DNA of 55,321 nucleotides from Flavobacterium collinsii (GCF_902804485.1 NZ_CADCST010000068.1:1-55321), one strand, 5' to 3'; counted from the first letter of the stretch, positions 1 through 8,679 are shown. Notes: a model not told the origin generated them from the letters alone. Numbers and translations: made by a program.

Positions 1-127
1 GAGTAAAGAGTAAAGAGTAAAGAGTAAAGAGTAAAGAGTAAAGAGTAAAGAGTAAAGAGTAAAGAGTAAAGAGTAAAAGAGTAAAGAGTAAAGAGTAAAG
101 AGTAAAAGAGTAAAGAGTAAAGAGTAA
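1..127. repeat. 7-bp tandem repeat (GAGTAAA)n
   Basis: About 17 head-to-tail copies of GAGTAAA run from the first base, with two 8-bp variants (GAGTAAAA) at 71-78 and 100-107. The array touches the window edge, so its true left end is unknown. It carries TAA stops and no open frame. It lies about 360 bp before the pectin operon, with a palindromic repeat between. Confidence 0.95.
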
Positions 128-192
128 TTTGAAAAGTGAGCCACAGATTAAAAGGATTAGAAAATCTGCGTAATCTGCGAGAAAAATTATTA

Positions 193-331
193 AACACATA
201 GAAACATAGAATTTTTTAATTGTTTCAAAGATTACAAAGAAATCTTGCTTATTCACATAGCAAACTAATGTGATTTAGAGTAAAAGTGAAACGCCTTTTT
301 TAAAAACTAATAAACTATGTTTCTATGTGTT
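193..331. repeat. Palindromic MITE-like element, copy 1 (inverted orientation)
   Basis: Perfect 17-bp terminal inverted repeats, AACACATAGAAACATAG at 193-209 and its reverse complement at 315-331. Read on the minus strand, the interior resembles the copies at 19406-19553, 19678-19828 and 21484-21634 (shared TTTCACTTTTA and a GCTATGTGAA-type segment). It is flanked on both sides (about 142-186 and 350-405) by CACAGATTAAAAG / ATCTGCGAGAAAAAT words that also flank the other copies. No coding potential. The rest of the gap up to 486 holds no promoter I can identify. Confidence 0.85.
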
Positions 332-486
332 TAAAAAAAAGACACAGATTAAAAGGGTTAGAAAGATTAAAAAATCTGTATGATCTGCGATATCTGCGAG
401 AAAAATAATAATACACAAGTTAACCTAATCCATTTTAATCCTTTTAATCGGTGGTAAAAAAGACCTACTGCCAGAATATTAGTTTT

Positions 487-1689
487 ATGCTTAAACCGAC
501 TTTTATAAAAATCAATTTGATTGTTTTACTGTTGATTTTCAGTACTAAAACAATAGGGCAGGCGACTGAAAATAACGTCTTGCCCGACAATTTAAAGTGG
601 TCACAGAGAACGGCACTTACTATTTTGGACAAATACCCGAAAGCATGGCAGATCGATGGAACCGAAAAACCCAAATGGGACTATAAAATGGGATTGGTAT
701 TGTCGGCTTTTGAAAAATTATATCAGAAAACAAACGATCGAAAATACTTCAATTACATTAAAGGATATGCAGATGAATTGATTGATACTGACGGGAATAT
801 TATAAAATATGAGAGGAACGAGTACAATATCGATTGTGCTAACCCCGGAAAATTATTGTTCAATCTTTATGACGAAACAAAAGACAAACGTTATTTAAAA
901 GTAATACAAGAATTAAGAAATCAGCTTGAAAACCAGCCGAGGACAGCAAGTGGCGGATTTTGGCACAAACAAATTTATCCCAATCAAATGTGGATTGATG
1001 GTTTGTACATGGCCGAACCTTTTTACACCCAGTATACGGTTAGATTTGAAAATGGTAAAGCTTTAAACGATATTGCAAAGCAATTTGAATTGGTGCATAC
1101 GCACTTGGTAGATAAAAAAACAGGTTTGGTTTATCAGGCTTGGGATGAAAGCAAAGAAATCGCTTGGGCGAATCCACAAACAGGAACTTCGCCAACCCTT
1201 TGGGGACGGGCTAGCGGCTGGTATATGATGGCTTTGGTTGAAACCTTGGAGTATTATCCAAAAGCACATCCTAAATACAAAGTGCTGATAGAATATCTGA
1301 ATCAAATAGCAAAGAGTGCCGTGCAGTATAAAAGCGCGTCAGGTTTATGGTATCAGATTGCTGATAGGCCCGAAATAAATGGAAATTTTTTAGAATCTTC
1401 ATCATCAGCCATGATTATTTATGCTTTAGCGAAAGGAGCGGATAAAGGATACCTGAAATCAGAGTATAAAAAGACAGCAGAAAAATCATTTGAGGCCTAT
1501 TTAAAAGAATTTGTAACCAAAGACAATCAGGGACACATCATTATTTCAAATGTATCTTCGAATGTGGGTTTAGGAGGAAAACCATTTCGAGACGGAACAA
1601 ATGATTATTATAGTAAAAGCAAAACAAAGGACAATAGCTCACCAGCGCTTGCAGCCTTTTTGCTGAGTGCATTAGAATTGGAAAAATAG
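487..1689 (+). CDS. GH105 unsaturated uronyl (rhamnogalacturonyl) hydrolase, secreted
   Basis: Glycoside hydrolase family 105 removes the 4,5-unsaturated uronic acid left at the non-reducing end of oligosaccharides by lyases, here probably from pectin fragments. The 400-residue protein has an N-terminal signal sequence and then the (alpha/alpha)6-barrel pattern. The W-x-D-G-L-Y-M motif supplies the candidate catalytic Asp171. An in-frame GTG at 451 is less likely as start: the 12 extra codons lie in repeat sequence, while the ATG at 487 opens directly onto a lysine-hydrophobic signal peptide. First gene of the pectin operon, 22 bp before a close paralogue. The missing lipobox suggests a soluble periplasmic enzyme. 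Family assignment is firm; exact substrate is inferred from neighbours. Confidence 0.88.
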   Translation: MLKPTFIKINLIVLLLIFSTKTIGQATENNVLPDNLKWSQRTALTILDKYPKAWQIDGTEKPKWDYKMGLVLSAFEKLYQKTNDRKYFNYIKGYADELIDTDGNIIKYERNEYNIDCANPGKLLFNLYDETKDKRYLKVIQELRNQLENQPRTASGGFWHKQIYPNQMWIDGLYMAEPFYTQYTVRFENGKALNDIAKQFELVHTHLVDKKTGLVYQAWDESKEIAWANPQTGTSPTLWGRASGWYMMALVETLEYYPKAHPKYKVLIEYLNQIAKSAVQYKSASGLWYQIADRPEINGNFLESSSSAMIIYALAKGADKGYLKSEYKKTAEKSFEAYLKEFVTKDNQGHIIISNVSSNVGLGGKPFRDGTNDYYSKSKTKDNSSPALAAFLLSALELEK

Positions 1690-1711
1690 TAGAATCTAAA
1701 TATATTTTAAA

Positions 1712-2932
1712 ATGAAAGATAATAGAACAAAGGGTTATTTTACAGCAGTGGCTTTAGTTTGTCTGATGGCCTTTACAAGTTGTAAAGTGACTTCACAGGA
1801 AGCGTCAAAAAAGGAAATCGTCATCGGTAAAGATTTAAAATGGTCTGATAAAATGACTTTGACTTTAATGAAACGCCACCCTGAAAGTTATATGATTGAT
1901 GATTCGAAAACGCCTAAATGGGATTATGTTCATGGATTGGTTTTGCATGCTATTGGAGAATTGTACAAAAAAAATCCGGATCCCAGATATGCAGCTTATG
2001 TAAAAAGCTATGTGGATGCTCTTGTTCAAAATGATGGCACAATCAAAACGTATGAGTTAGACAAATACAATATTGACTTAATTGTACCAGGACGTTTGTT
2101 ATTTCCTACTTATGTAACTACCAAAGAAGAAAAATATTTAAAAGCACTTCAACTATTACGCAAACAATTAGCAGAACAGCCAAGAACAACAAGTGGTGGA
2201 TTTTGGCACAAACAAATCTATCCAAATCAAATGTGGCTGGACGGTCTGTATATGGGAGAACCATTTTATGCACAATATACCGTTACTTTTGAAGGAGGAA
2301 AAAATCTTGACGATGTTGCAAAACAATTTGAGTTAATTCAATTGCATGCAACAGATCCAAAAACCGGATTATTGTATCATGGTTGGGATGAAAGCAAACA
2401 AATGCCGTGGGCGAATAAAGAAAACGGAACTTCTCCAAACTTTTGGTCAAGAGCTTTGGGTTGGTATGCAATGGCGCTTGTTGATGCCCTTGATTATTTC
2501 CCGAAAAACCATCCAAAACAAAAAGAACTGATTAAATACTTAAACAGTGTTTCGGCTGCTTTAGCCAAATATCAGGATAAATCAGGTTTATGGTATCAGG
2601 TGACAGATAAAGGCGGTGCAGAAGGAAACTATCTTGAAGCCTCAGGATCATCAATGTTTGCTTATGCTTTTGCAAAAGGAGCCAATAAAGGATACCTGCC
2701 TGCAAAATATAAAAACCTGGCTAATAAAGCTTTTGACGGTTTAACCAGACAATTGATAAAGGTAGATGCTGATGGTGGAATTACACTTACACAAGCTTGT
2801 CAGGTGGCGGGCTTGGGAGGTAATCCTTATCGTGATGGTTCGTACACCTATTATGTAAACGAAAAGAAAAAAGACAACGATCCTAAAGCGACGGGACCCT
2901 TTATTTTGGCAGCTGTCGAATTAAACAGATAA
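1712..2932 (+). CDS. GH105 unsaturated uronyl hydrolase, lipoprotein
   Basis: Second GH105 enzyme (406 residues), clearly a paralogue of the gene before it: both share the GGFWHKQIYPNQMW stretch followed by D-G-L-Y-M, with candidate catalytic Asp177. Unlike its neighbour it has a lipobox (AFTSC, Cys24), so it is probably membrane-anchored. Five bases separate it from the next gene, consistent with co-transcription. The pair could split work between HG- and RG-I-derived products or between locations; sequence alone cannot say which. Confidence 0.88.
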   Translation: MKDNRTKGYFTAVALVCLMAFTSCKVTSQEASKKEIVIGKDLKWSDKMTLTLMKRHPESYMIDDSKTPKWDYVHGLVLHAIGELYKKNPDPRYAAYVKSYVDALVQNDGTIKTYELDKYNIDLIVPGRLLFPTYVTTKEEKYLKALQLLRKQLAEQPRTTSGGFWHKQIYPNQMWLDGLYMGEPFYAQYTVTFEGGKNLDDVAKQFELIQLHATDPKTGLLYHGWDESKQMPWANKENGTSPNFWSRALGWYAMALVDALDYFPKNHPKQKELIKYLNSVSAALAKYQDKSGLWYQVTDKGGAEGNYLEASGSSMFAYAFAKGANKGYLPAKYKNLANKAFDGLTRQLIKVDADGGITLTQACQVAGLGGNPYRDGSYTYYVNEKKKDNDPKATGPFILAAVELNR

Positions 2933-2937
2933 TATAA

Positions 2938-4962
2938 ATGATTTCAATTAAAAAATACATTGTATTGACTTTGTTCAGTATTTGCTTAGGAGTAAAGGCG
3001 CAGAATACCTATAAAAACTGGCCGGATATTATTAAGAAAAACGATGCAGTCTGGTTTGGTACCGATGAAGCAAAAAAAATAGCAGAGAATGTATTGCTCT
3101 ACCAAAGAGAGGTAGGCGGGTGGCCAAAGAACATTCAAATGCAGAATGAATTAACGCCGGAGCAGAAAAAGGATTTACTGAAGCTTAAAAAAACAACTGC
3201 AGAAACGACTACAGACAATGGGGCAACTTGTCAGGAGATGCTTTTCATGTCTAAAATGTACGCGCAGGTAAAAGACGATCGATACAAAGAATCGTTTTTA
3301 AACGGACTAAATTATTTGTTGGAAGCCCAATATAAAAATGGGGGATGGCCTCAGTTTTACCCTTTAAAAAAAGGCTATTATACTCACATTACTTACAATG
3401 ACGATTCTATGGTGAACATCCTAAACACCATTAGACAAGTGGGTGAGGAAACGGATTATTTTAGTATAAAACCTTCTAAAGCAGTGGTTGAAAAAGCAAA
3501 AGCATCTTTCGAGAAAGGAATCGACTGCATTTTAAAAACACAATACAAACAAAACGGTGTTTTAACTGCCTGGTGCGCACAACATGATGAAGTTACTTTT
3601 GCACCTGCAAATGCAAGAGCATTTGAATTGGCATCGTTAAGCGGTTATGAATCCGCAAAAATTGTATTGCTTTTAATGTCAATCGAAAAGCCTTCTTCTG
3701 AAATTATTACAGCAGTACAAAGCGCAAAGCTTTGGTTTGAAAAAACAAAAATCACGAACCTGGAAGAAAAGCGTGTTTTAAATGACGCCGGAAAAGTGAT
3801 CGATAAAAAAATGATTGTAACGCAAAATGCGGCCCCGATCTGGGCGAGATTTATGGATCTTTCTACCAATGAACCCTTCTTTTGCGATCGCGACGGAATC
3901 AGGAAAAAATCGATAGATGAGATTGGTGCTGAAAGACGAAACGGTTATTCCTGGTATTCTGACGCACCCAAAGAAGTACTCAAAAAATATCCGGCCTGGG
4001 CTGCAAAAAACGGCTTAAAAATTTCGGCAAAAGAATCATCAGATAAGAAAAAGAACAACTTTATTACCGTTGCTTTAGACGGTTCGGGTGATTTTACAAA
4101 AATTCAGGATGCTATAAATGCGTGTCCTTCTTTTCCTTATGAAAAGGTAACTGTTTTTGTGAAAAACGGAACTTACAAGGAGAAAATCCGTATTCCCGAA
4201 TGGAATAGTCAAGTGGCTCTAATTGGTGAAAGCAAAGAAAATACGATCATTACTTTTGATGATAACTTCTCTAAGATTAACATCGGGAGAAACAGCACTT
4301 TTAATACCTATACCCTTTTAGTGGAAGGTGATGATTTTTCGGCATCCAATTTAACCATCAAAAATGCTTCGGGTGATAACGGTCAAGCTATTGCACTGTC
4401 TGTTGTAGCAAATAGAGCTCAGATTTCTAACTGTAATATTCTCGGAAATCAGGATACTTTGTACTTGTCGGGAAAGGAAGCCAAACAGTATATCAAAGAT
4501 TGTTATATTGAAGGAACTACCGATTTTATCTTTGGAAGTGCAACAGCGTTATTTGAAAATTGCGAAATTCACAGTATCAAAAACTCTTATATTACTGCTG
4601 CTTCAACACCTGAAGGAACAGCTTTTGGTTTTGTTTTTAAAGATTGCAAACTTACAGCTGAACCCGCGGCAACGGCAGTTTATTTAGGAAGACCCTGGCG
4701 TATTTATGCCAAAACAGTTTATATCAGTTGCGATATGGCAAAACATATCAGACCGGAAGGATGGGAAAATTGGTCGAAACCCGAAGCGGAAAAAACAGCT
4801 TTTTATGCCGAATACAATTGCAAAGGCGAAGGAGCTTCGTCTGCAAAAAGAGTTTCGTGGTCGCATCAGCTTGAGAAGAAAGAAGCTGAAAAATATACGA
4901 TAGATAACATTTTGAAAGACTCAATTCCCAACTGGTATTCAGGCCTGACAAATGTAAAGTAA
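2938..4962 (+). CDS. Pectate lyase (PL10) - pectin methylesterase (CE8) fusion
   Basis: A 674-residue secreted two-domain enzyme. After a signal peptide ending near GVKAQ, residues about 25-345 match family 10 pectate lyases (two GGWP motifs, the YNDDSMVN segment, the ARFMDL arginine region, followed by a DRDG segment). Residues about 375-660 are a CE8 pectin methylesterase with NQDTLY (Asp506), DFIFG (Asp529) and LGRPWR (Arg585, Trp587), the known catalytic and binding residues. The fusion would demethylate homogalacturonan and cleave the freed galacturonate chain by beta-elimination, giving the unsaturated ends that GH105 enzymes remove. Both domains look intact. Confidence 0.9.
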   Translation: MISIKKYIVLTLFSICLGVKAQNTYKNWPDIIKKNDAVWFGTDEAKKIAENVLLYQREVGGWPKNIQMQNELTPEQKKDLLKLKKTTAETTTDNGATCQEMLFMSKMYAQVKDDRYKESFLNGLNYLLEAQYKNGGWPQFYPLKKGYYTHITYNDDSMVNILNTIRQVGEETDYFSIKPSKAVVEKAKASFEKGIDCILKTQYKQNGVLTAWCAQHDEVTFAPANARAFELASLSGYESAKIVLLLMSIEKPSSEIITAVQSAKLWFEKTKITNLEEKRVLNDAGKVIDKKMIVTQNAAPIWARFMDLSTNEPFFCDRDGIRKKSIDEIGAERRNGYSWYSDAPKEVLKKYPAWAAKNGLKISAKESSDKKKNNFITVALDGSGDFTKIQDAINACPSFPYEKVTVFVKNGTYKEKIRIPEWNSQVALIGESKENTIITFDDNFSKINIGRNSTFNTYTLLVEGDDFSASNLTIKNASGDNGQAIALSVVANRAQISNCNILGNQDTLYLSGKEAKQYIKDCYIEGTTDFIFGSATALFENCEIHSIKNSYITAASTPEGTAFGFVFKDCKLTAEPAATAVYLGRPWRIYAKTVYISCDMAKHIRPEGWENWSKPEAEKTAFYAEYNCKGEGASSAKRVSWSHQLEKKEAEKYTIDNILKDSIPNWYSGLTNVK

Positions 4963-5017
4963 TAGAGAAAAACTCAGAACCTCAGTACCTTAGCGCCTCA
5001 GAACCTATAAAAAAAAC

Positions 5018-6367
5018 ATGAACTTTAAATACGTTATTTTCCTCTTAATCACCTGGATTTCTGTAGCTCAGCATACCGAATTTCCGTCAGCAAAAGTAGA
5101 TTCAATAGTTAATCGAATTCAGCTTCCTGTATTTCCTTCGTATCAGGTTAATGTTTTAAAATTGGGTGCAAAAGGGGATTCCATTACCAACAATAAATCC
5201 GTTTTTGATAAAGCGATGGCTTTGTGTAAAAAGAATAATGGCGGGACGATTATTGTGCCGGAAGGAATCTATAAAATAAATGGCCCGATTCATTTTGTGA
5301 GTAATGTCAATCTTAAATTAGAAAAAGGAGCAAAAATTAAATTCGGTGATACTCCGGCAGATTATTTACCAATGGTCCTAACGAGTTGGGAAGGTACCAT
5401 GCTTTACAATTACAGCCCGTTGATTTATGCTTTTGAATGTTCTAATATTGCCATAACAGGCGAGGGAACCATTGACGGTGAAGGAGGTAAGATTTGGAAA
5501 AGTTTTAAAGCGAAGGAAGGTGACGGAAAAAACAGAAGCCGTGACATGAATCATAACTACGTAGCTTTGAAAGACAGGAGATTTGGGGAAGGATATTTTT
5601 TACGTCCGCAAATGATTCAGTTTTTTAATTGCAGAAACATTTTGGTCGAAAATATTCGAATTGAAAACTCTCCTTTCTGGTGTTTGCATTTATTGAAATC
5701 GCAAAGTATCACTGTGCGTGGGGTGCGATATAAATCATTGAATTACAATAACGACGGGATTGATCCGGAGTATGCAAAAGATGTTTTAATTGAAAATGTA
5801 AGCTTTGATAATGGTGATGATAATGTGGCTATCAAAGCCGGAAGAGATCATGAAGGAAGGGCAAATTTGGCAACACCAAGTGAAAACATTGTGATCAGAA
5901 ATTGCAATTTCAAAGGACTTCACGGGGTAGTAATTGGCAGTGAAATGTCGGCAGGAGTTCAAAATGTATTTGTTGAGAACTGTAAAACGACAGGTTATTT
6001 AAAAAGAGGTATTTATCTGAAGACTAATGCAGACAGAGGTGGTTTCATCAGAAATGTATTTGTCCGAAACATAAAGCTGGATGAGGTAGAAGATTGTTTG
6101 TATATCACCGCCAATTATCATGGGGAAGGAAGAGGCTTCCAATCTGATATATCCAATATTTCTTTCTCGAATATTACATGTAATAAAGCCACAGCATCTG
6201 GAATTGTAATTCAGGGATTTCCGGATAAAAAAGTTCGTAACATTTCGTTAAATAATATCGATATCAAATGGGCAAAAAATGCCATTTCGAGTGAGAATGC
6301 CGAAAATGTACTGCTCAATGAGTTGGTTATCGGAGAAAAAGCAACGGTACCAACAGCAGCGAAGTAG
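5018..6367 (+). CDS. GH28 polygalacturonase family protein
   Basis: A 449-residue right-handed beta-helix hydrolase with signal peptide (cleavage near VAQ). GH28 hallmarks are in order: NNDGID (244-249), GDDN (266-269), LHG (301-303) and RGIYLK (330-335), corresponding to the family motifs NTD, DD, GHG and RIK. It would hydrolyse galacturonan or rhamnogalacturonan oligosaccharides; endo versus exo action cannot be told from sequence. The 55-bp gap before it holds CTCAGAACCTCAG-type intergenic words found widely in such genomes. Part of the pectin operon. Confidence 0.88.
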   Translation: MNFKYVIFLLITWISVAQHTEFPSAKVDSIVNRIQLPVFPSYQVNVLKLGAKGDSITNNKSVFDKAMALCKKNNGGTIIVPEGIYKINGPIHFVSNVNLKLEKGAKIKFGDTPADYLPMVLTSWEGTMLYNYSPLIYAFECSNIAITGEGTIDGEGGKIWKSFKAKEGDGKNRSRDMNHNYVALKDRRFGEGYFLRPQMIQFFNCRNILVENIRIENSPFWCLHLLKSQSITVRGVRYKSLNYNNDGIDPEYAKDVLIENVSFDNGDDNVAIKAGRDHEGRANLATPSENIVIRNCNFKGLHGVVIGSEMSAGVQNVFVENCKTTGYLKRGIYLKTNADRGGFIRNVFVRNIKLDEVEDCLYITANYHGEGRGFQSDISNISFSNITCNKATASGIVIQGFPDKKVRNISLNNIDIKWAKNAISSENAENVLLNELVIGEKATVPTAAK

Positions 6368-6422
6368 TTTTTTTTGAGGTTCTGAGTTGCTAAGATTTTT
6401 TAAAGAGTTAAATGTAAATCAA

Positions 6423-7169
6423 ATGACTAAATATTATCTGCTAATTATCTGTTTGTTTTCAATGGCGTGTTTTGCTCAAAAAACAACACTTTATACTATT
6501 GGAGATTCAACAATGGCCAATAAAAAAGATCCTGATCGTAATCCCGAACATGGGTGGGCACAGGTGCTACAGCCTTTCTTTACCGGGAATGTCAGAGTGG
6601 AGAATAAAGCAGTAAACGGGCGAAGTACAAAAAGTTTTATCAACGAAAAACGATGGGATTCTATTTATAAGAAGCTTAAAAAAGGAGATTATGTTTTTAT
6701 TGAGTTTGGACATAATGATGAAAAGATAGAAGATTCAATCCGATACACAAATCCCCATACGAGCTACAGGTACAACCTGACTAAGTTTGTGAAAGAAAGC
6801 CGGGAAAAAGGTGCAATTCCTGTATTATTAACTTCTATAGCAAGGCGCAATTTTAACGAGAAAGGAGTTTTAGTGTCTACACACGGAGATTATCCTCTCG
6901 AAACCAGATTGGTAGCTCAAGAGTATAAAGTTCCTTTTATTGATCTGGAATATTTTACAGAAATATTGGAACAGACTTACGGACCTGAGAAATCGAAACA
7001 GTTGCATTTGCATTTTAAAGCCGGTGAAAATACGTATTATGATAAAGATAAGAGTGATGATACTCATTTGTCATTAAAAGGAGCTACAGAGATTGCTCAA
7101 ATTGTAATCAATCAAATTAAGAGAGCAACTGATCCTGCCTTAGCTTTGCTAAAAAAAGAGATTAGATAA
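6423..7169 (+). CDS. CE12 rhamnogalacturonan acetylesterase, SGNH hydrolase
   Basis: A 248-residue SGNH/GDSL esterase of the rhamnogalacturonan acetylesterase type: GDST (nucleophile Ser29), NGRS (65-68), GHND (96-99) and the D-x-x-H block ending at His215. It would remove O-acetyl groups from pectin so that the lyase and hydrolases upstream can act. The ATG at 6423 was chosen over an in-frame TTG at 6387 because it opens directly onto the signal peptide (cleavage near CFA|Q) and the TTG lies in repeat-word spacer. Last gene of the operon, followed by a terminator. Confidence 0.87.
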   Translation: MTKYYLLIICLFSMACFAQKTTLYTIGDSTMANKKDPDRNPEHGWAQVLQPFFTGNVRVENKAVNGRSTKSFINEKRWDSIYKKLKKGDYVFIEFGHNDEKIEDSIRYTNPHTSYRYNLTKFVKESREKGAIPVLLTSIARRNFNEKGVLVSTHGDYPLETRLVAQEYKVPFIDLEYFTEILEQTYGPEKSKQLHLHFKAGENTYYDKDKSDDTHLSLKGATEIAQIVINQIKRATDPALALLKKEIR

Positions 7170-7197
7170 AAAGACAACCTTTAAGTGGATGATTTTC

Positions 7198-7231
7198 AAA
7201 AAAGAGAGAACTGAGATTCTCTCTTTTTTTG
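7198..7231 (+). terminator. Rho-independent terminator of the pectin operon
   Basis: Perfect stem AAAAAAGAGAGAA (7198-7210) with TTCTCTCTTTTTT (7217-7229), 6-nt loop and a T-run, 28 bp after the CE12 stop codon. Confidence 0.9.
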
Positions 7232-7276
7232 TTTATGCGTCTTTGTAAAGTAACTTAAAAAGATTTGTAAGAGCTT

Positions 7277-7456
7277 ATGATACAGTCAAAAAAACAGTTT
7301 TTATGTGAATTAATTGCAGATTTGGCTTATCACGATAGTTTAATGGCTTCTAGCGGTGCCCGAAGAGAAAAGTTACAATTAAATTTGCTGCAAACTTTAT
7401 TGTTTCTTCACTTTTTAGGAAGAGAAGGGAGGGAACAAAGAGGTATTAATCACTAA
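7277..7456 (+). CDS. Possible small protein, 59 aa, unknown
   Basis: An ATG-initiated 59-codon frame just upstream of the YcxB-like gene and on the same strand. The protein is charged and leucine-rich in its second half (L-x-x-L-L-x-T-L-L-F-L-H-F-L near residues 35-47), with no signal peptide and no family I recognise. It ends 22 bp before the next start, which would fit a two-gene unit. No promoter box or ribosome-binding site was found, so it could be a chance ORF. Confidence 0.35.
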   Translation: MIQSKKQFLCELIADLAYHDSLMASSGARREKLQLNLLQTLLFLHFLGREGREQRGINH

Positions 7457-7478
7457 AAAATAATACAACTAAAAGCAC

Positions 7479-8012
7479 ATGGGTACCTCTACTTTTTCTT
7501 TAGAATTTGATCTGAATATTGCAGAGATACGTAATTTGAATAAAATGTATTTCAAAGATTTGTACAAAAAAAGAGTAATGTTTTTTTTGGCAATCATCTT
7601 GTTGGTAATTGTTTTTTTGGATTGGGATAATAACGATGATTTTTTCCAATGGATAATTAGAAACTTATTTTCCGTGATCTTCTTTCTGTTTTTTCACTAT
7701 CTAATCGTAAATGCAATTTGTAAAGTAACCTTTCGTCTGGTCAAAAAATTATTGAAATTTGAAGGCTTTGTGCGCAGGTATAAATTCAGTTTTACGAATT
7801 CAGTTATAGGAGTACATTCTCCTTTAGGAGGATTTACGCATCGATGGTGTCAGATTGAGAAAGCGATTCTAACCAAAGACCTTTTTTTACTATACATTAG
7901 GGATAGAAACGGATATATCATTTCTATTTCAACCAAAGATAATTGTGATCATAAAATAGCAGAGTTAATTGCATTTATAGATTGTAATGTAACCCATGTA
8001 GAAAGAATTTGA
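7479..8012 (+). CDS. YcxB-like membrane protein
   Basis: A 177-residue protein with two transmembrane helices (about residues 32-48 and 61-82) followed by a soluble C-terminal domain. The layout (short N-terminal segment, helical hairpin, then a beta-rich domain with a G-x-x-x-R-W-x-x-I-x-K pattern at about 117-128) matches the YcxB-like family of unknown function. No enzymatic residues are evident. Confidence 0.6.
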   Translation: MGTSTFSLEFDLNIAEIRNLNKMYFKDLYKKRVMFFLAIILLVIVFLDWDNNDDFFQWIIRNLFSVIFFLFFHYLIVNAICKVTFRLVKKLLKFEGFVRRYKFSFTNSVIGVHSPLGGFTHRWCQIEKAILTKDLFLLYIRDRNGYIISISTKDNCDHKIAELIAFIDCNVTHVERI

Positions 8013-8394
8013 TCTGACTAGACAACTTTTAGCAAATGTAAAAGTCGAGAAAGAAAAGAAGCACTTCTATAGGATGCCTGTTCTTCATAAATACGATCAT
8101 TTTTGAAGTGTTTTGGTCTCGTTTAGGCGCATTTTTAATAGATTTCCTCCAATAAAACAGCAAATTACCATTATAGGATGGAACAAAAAGTTGCTTTTTT
8201 GATGTTTTGAAGAGGGAAAATGAAATTTTCTAAAAAATACTTTTGAATGCCCTACAAGACAGGAATTGTCGGGTCTGAAAAATAAGCTATTGACTATTAG
8301 TTTATTGTGAAAAATGGAATGCTAAAAAGTAAAGAAGTAAACTTATTGTTAAGTTAAGGGCCGAAAAATGGGGATAAATTTAACAGCAAAAGTG
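8013..8394. other. Gene-free stretch
   Basis: Roughly 380 bp between the YcxB-like gene and the histone-like promoter. I see no open frame of note, hairpin or repeat apart from a short TTGTCGGGTCTG fragment near 8267 that resembles the CCCGACAGG palindrome at 35359-35389. Confidence 0.6.
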
Positions 8395-8424
8395 TTGTAA
8401 CTCCCAAGCAAACTTTTATTTTTG
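8395..8424 (+). promoter_or_regulatory. Bacteroidota promoter for the histone-H1-like gene
   Basis: TTG at 8395-8397, 19-bp spacer, TATTTTTG (TAnnTTTG consensus) at 8417-8424. Spacing and both boxes fit the Bacteroidota primary sigma-factor promoter. Transcription should start near 8431, giving a short leader before the ATG at 8449. Confidence 0.75.
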
Positions 8425-8448
8425 CGTCTTAATTTAATAATTATAAGC

Positions 8449-8625
8449 ATGAACGATCTATTAGTAAAAATCAACGCCGAAATTGAAACATTTAAAGCAG
8501 AGGCTGAATCATTAACTGAAAAAGGTGTTAAAGCTGCTGGACCAAGAGCACGTAAATCAACTTTAGAAATTGAAAAACTTTTAAAAGAGTTTAGAAAAGT
8601 TTCTATCGAAGAATCTAAAAAATAA
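8449..8625 (+). CDS. Histone H1-like (Hc1-type) small basic protein
   Basis: A 58-residue, lysine-rich, strongly helical protein with a GPRARK core and regular K/E spacing, as in the small proteins annotated as histone H1 in Flavobacterium. It probably binds DNA as a nucleoid-associated protein. The ATG at 8449 was chosen over an in-frame TTG at 8422 because the TTG overlaps the -7 promoter box and lies before the expected transcript start. Its own promoter and terminator make it a monocistronic gene. Confidence 0.8.
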   Translation: MNDLLVKINAEIETFKAEAESLTEKGVKAAGPRARKSTLEIEKLLKEFRKVSIEESKK

Positions 8626-8640
8626 TATTTTTATTTCAAA

Positions 8641-8679
8641 AAAAAACCTCGTTTAATGAATTTTAAACGAGGTTTTTTT
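8641..8679 (+). terminator. Rho-independent terminator after the histone-H1-like gene
   Basis: 16-bp stem: AAAAAACCTCGTTTAA (8641-8656) with TTAAACGAGGTTTTTT (8663-8678), short AT loop and a T-run. It begins 15 bp after the stop codon. Confidence 0.93.

Noticed and set aside
1..127. Tandem array as a CRISPR
   Set aside because: There are no spacers; 7-bp units abut directly and no cas gene is present.
451..486. GTG start giving a 412-residue GH105 protein
   Set aside because: The extra 12 codons lie in the CACAGATT-type repeat flank and precede a complete signal peptide that starts at the ATG at 487.
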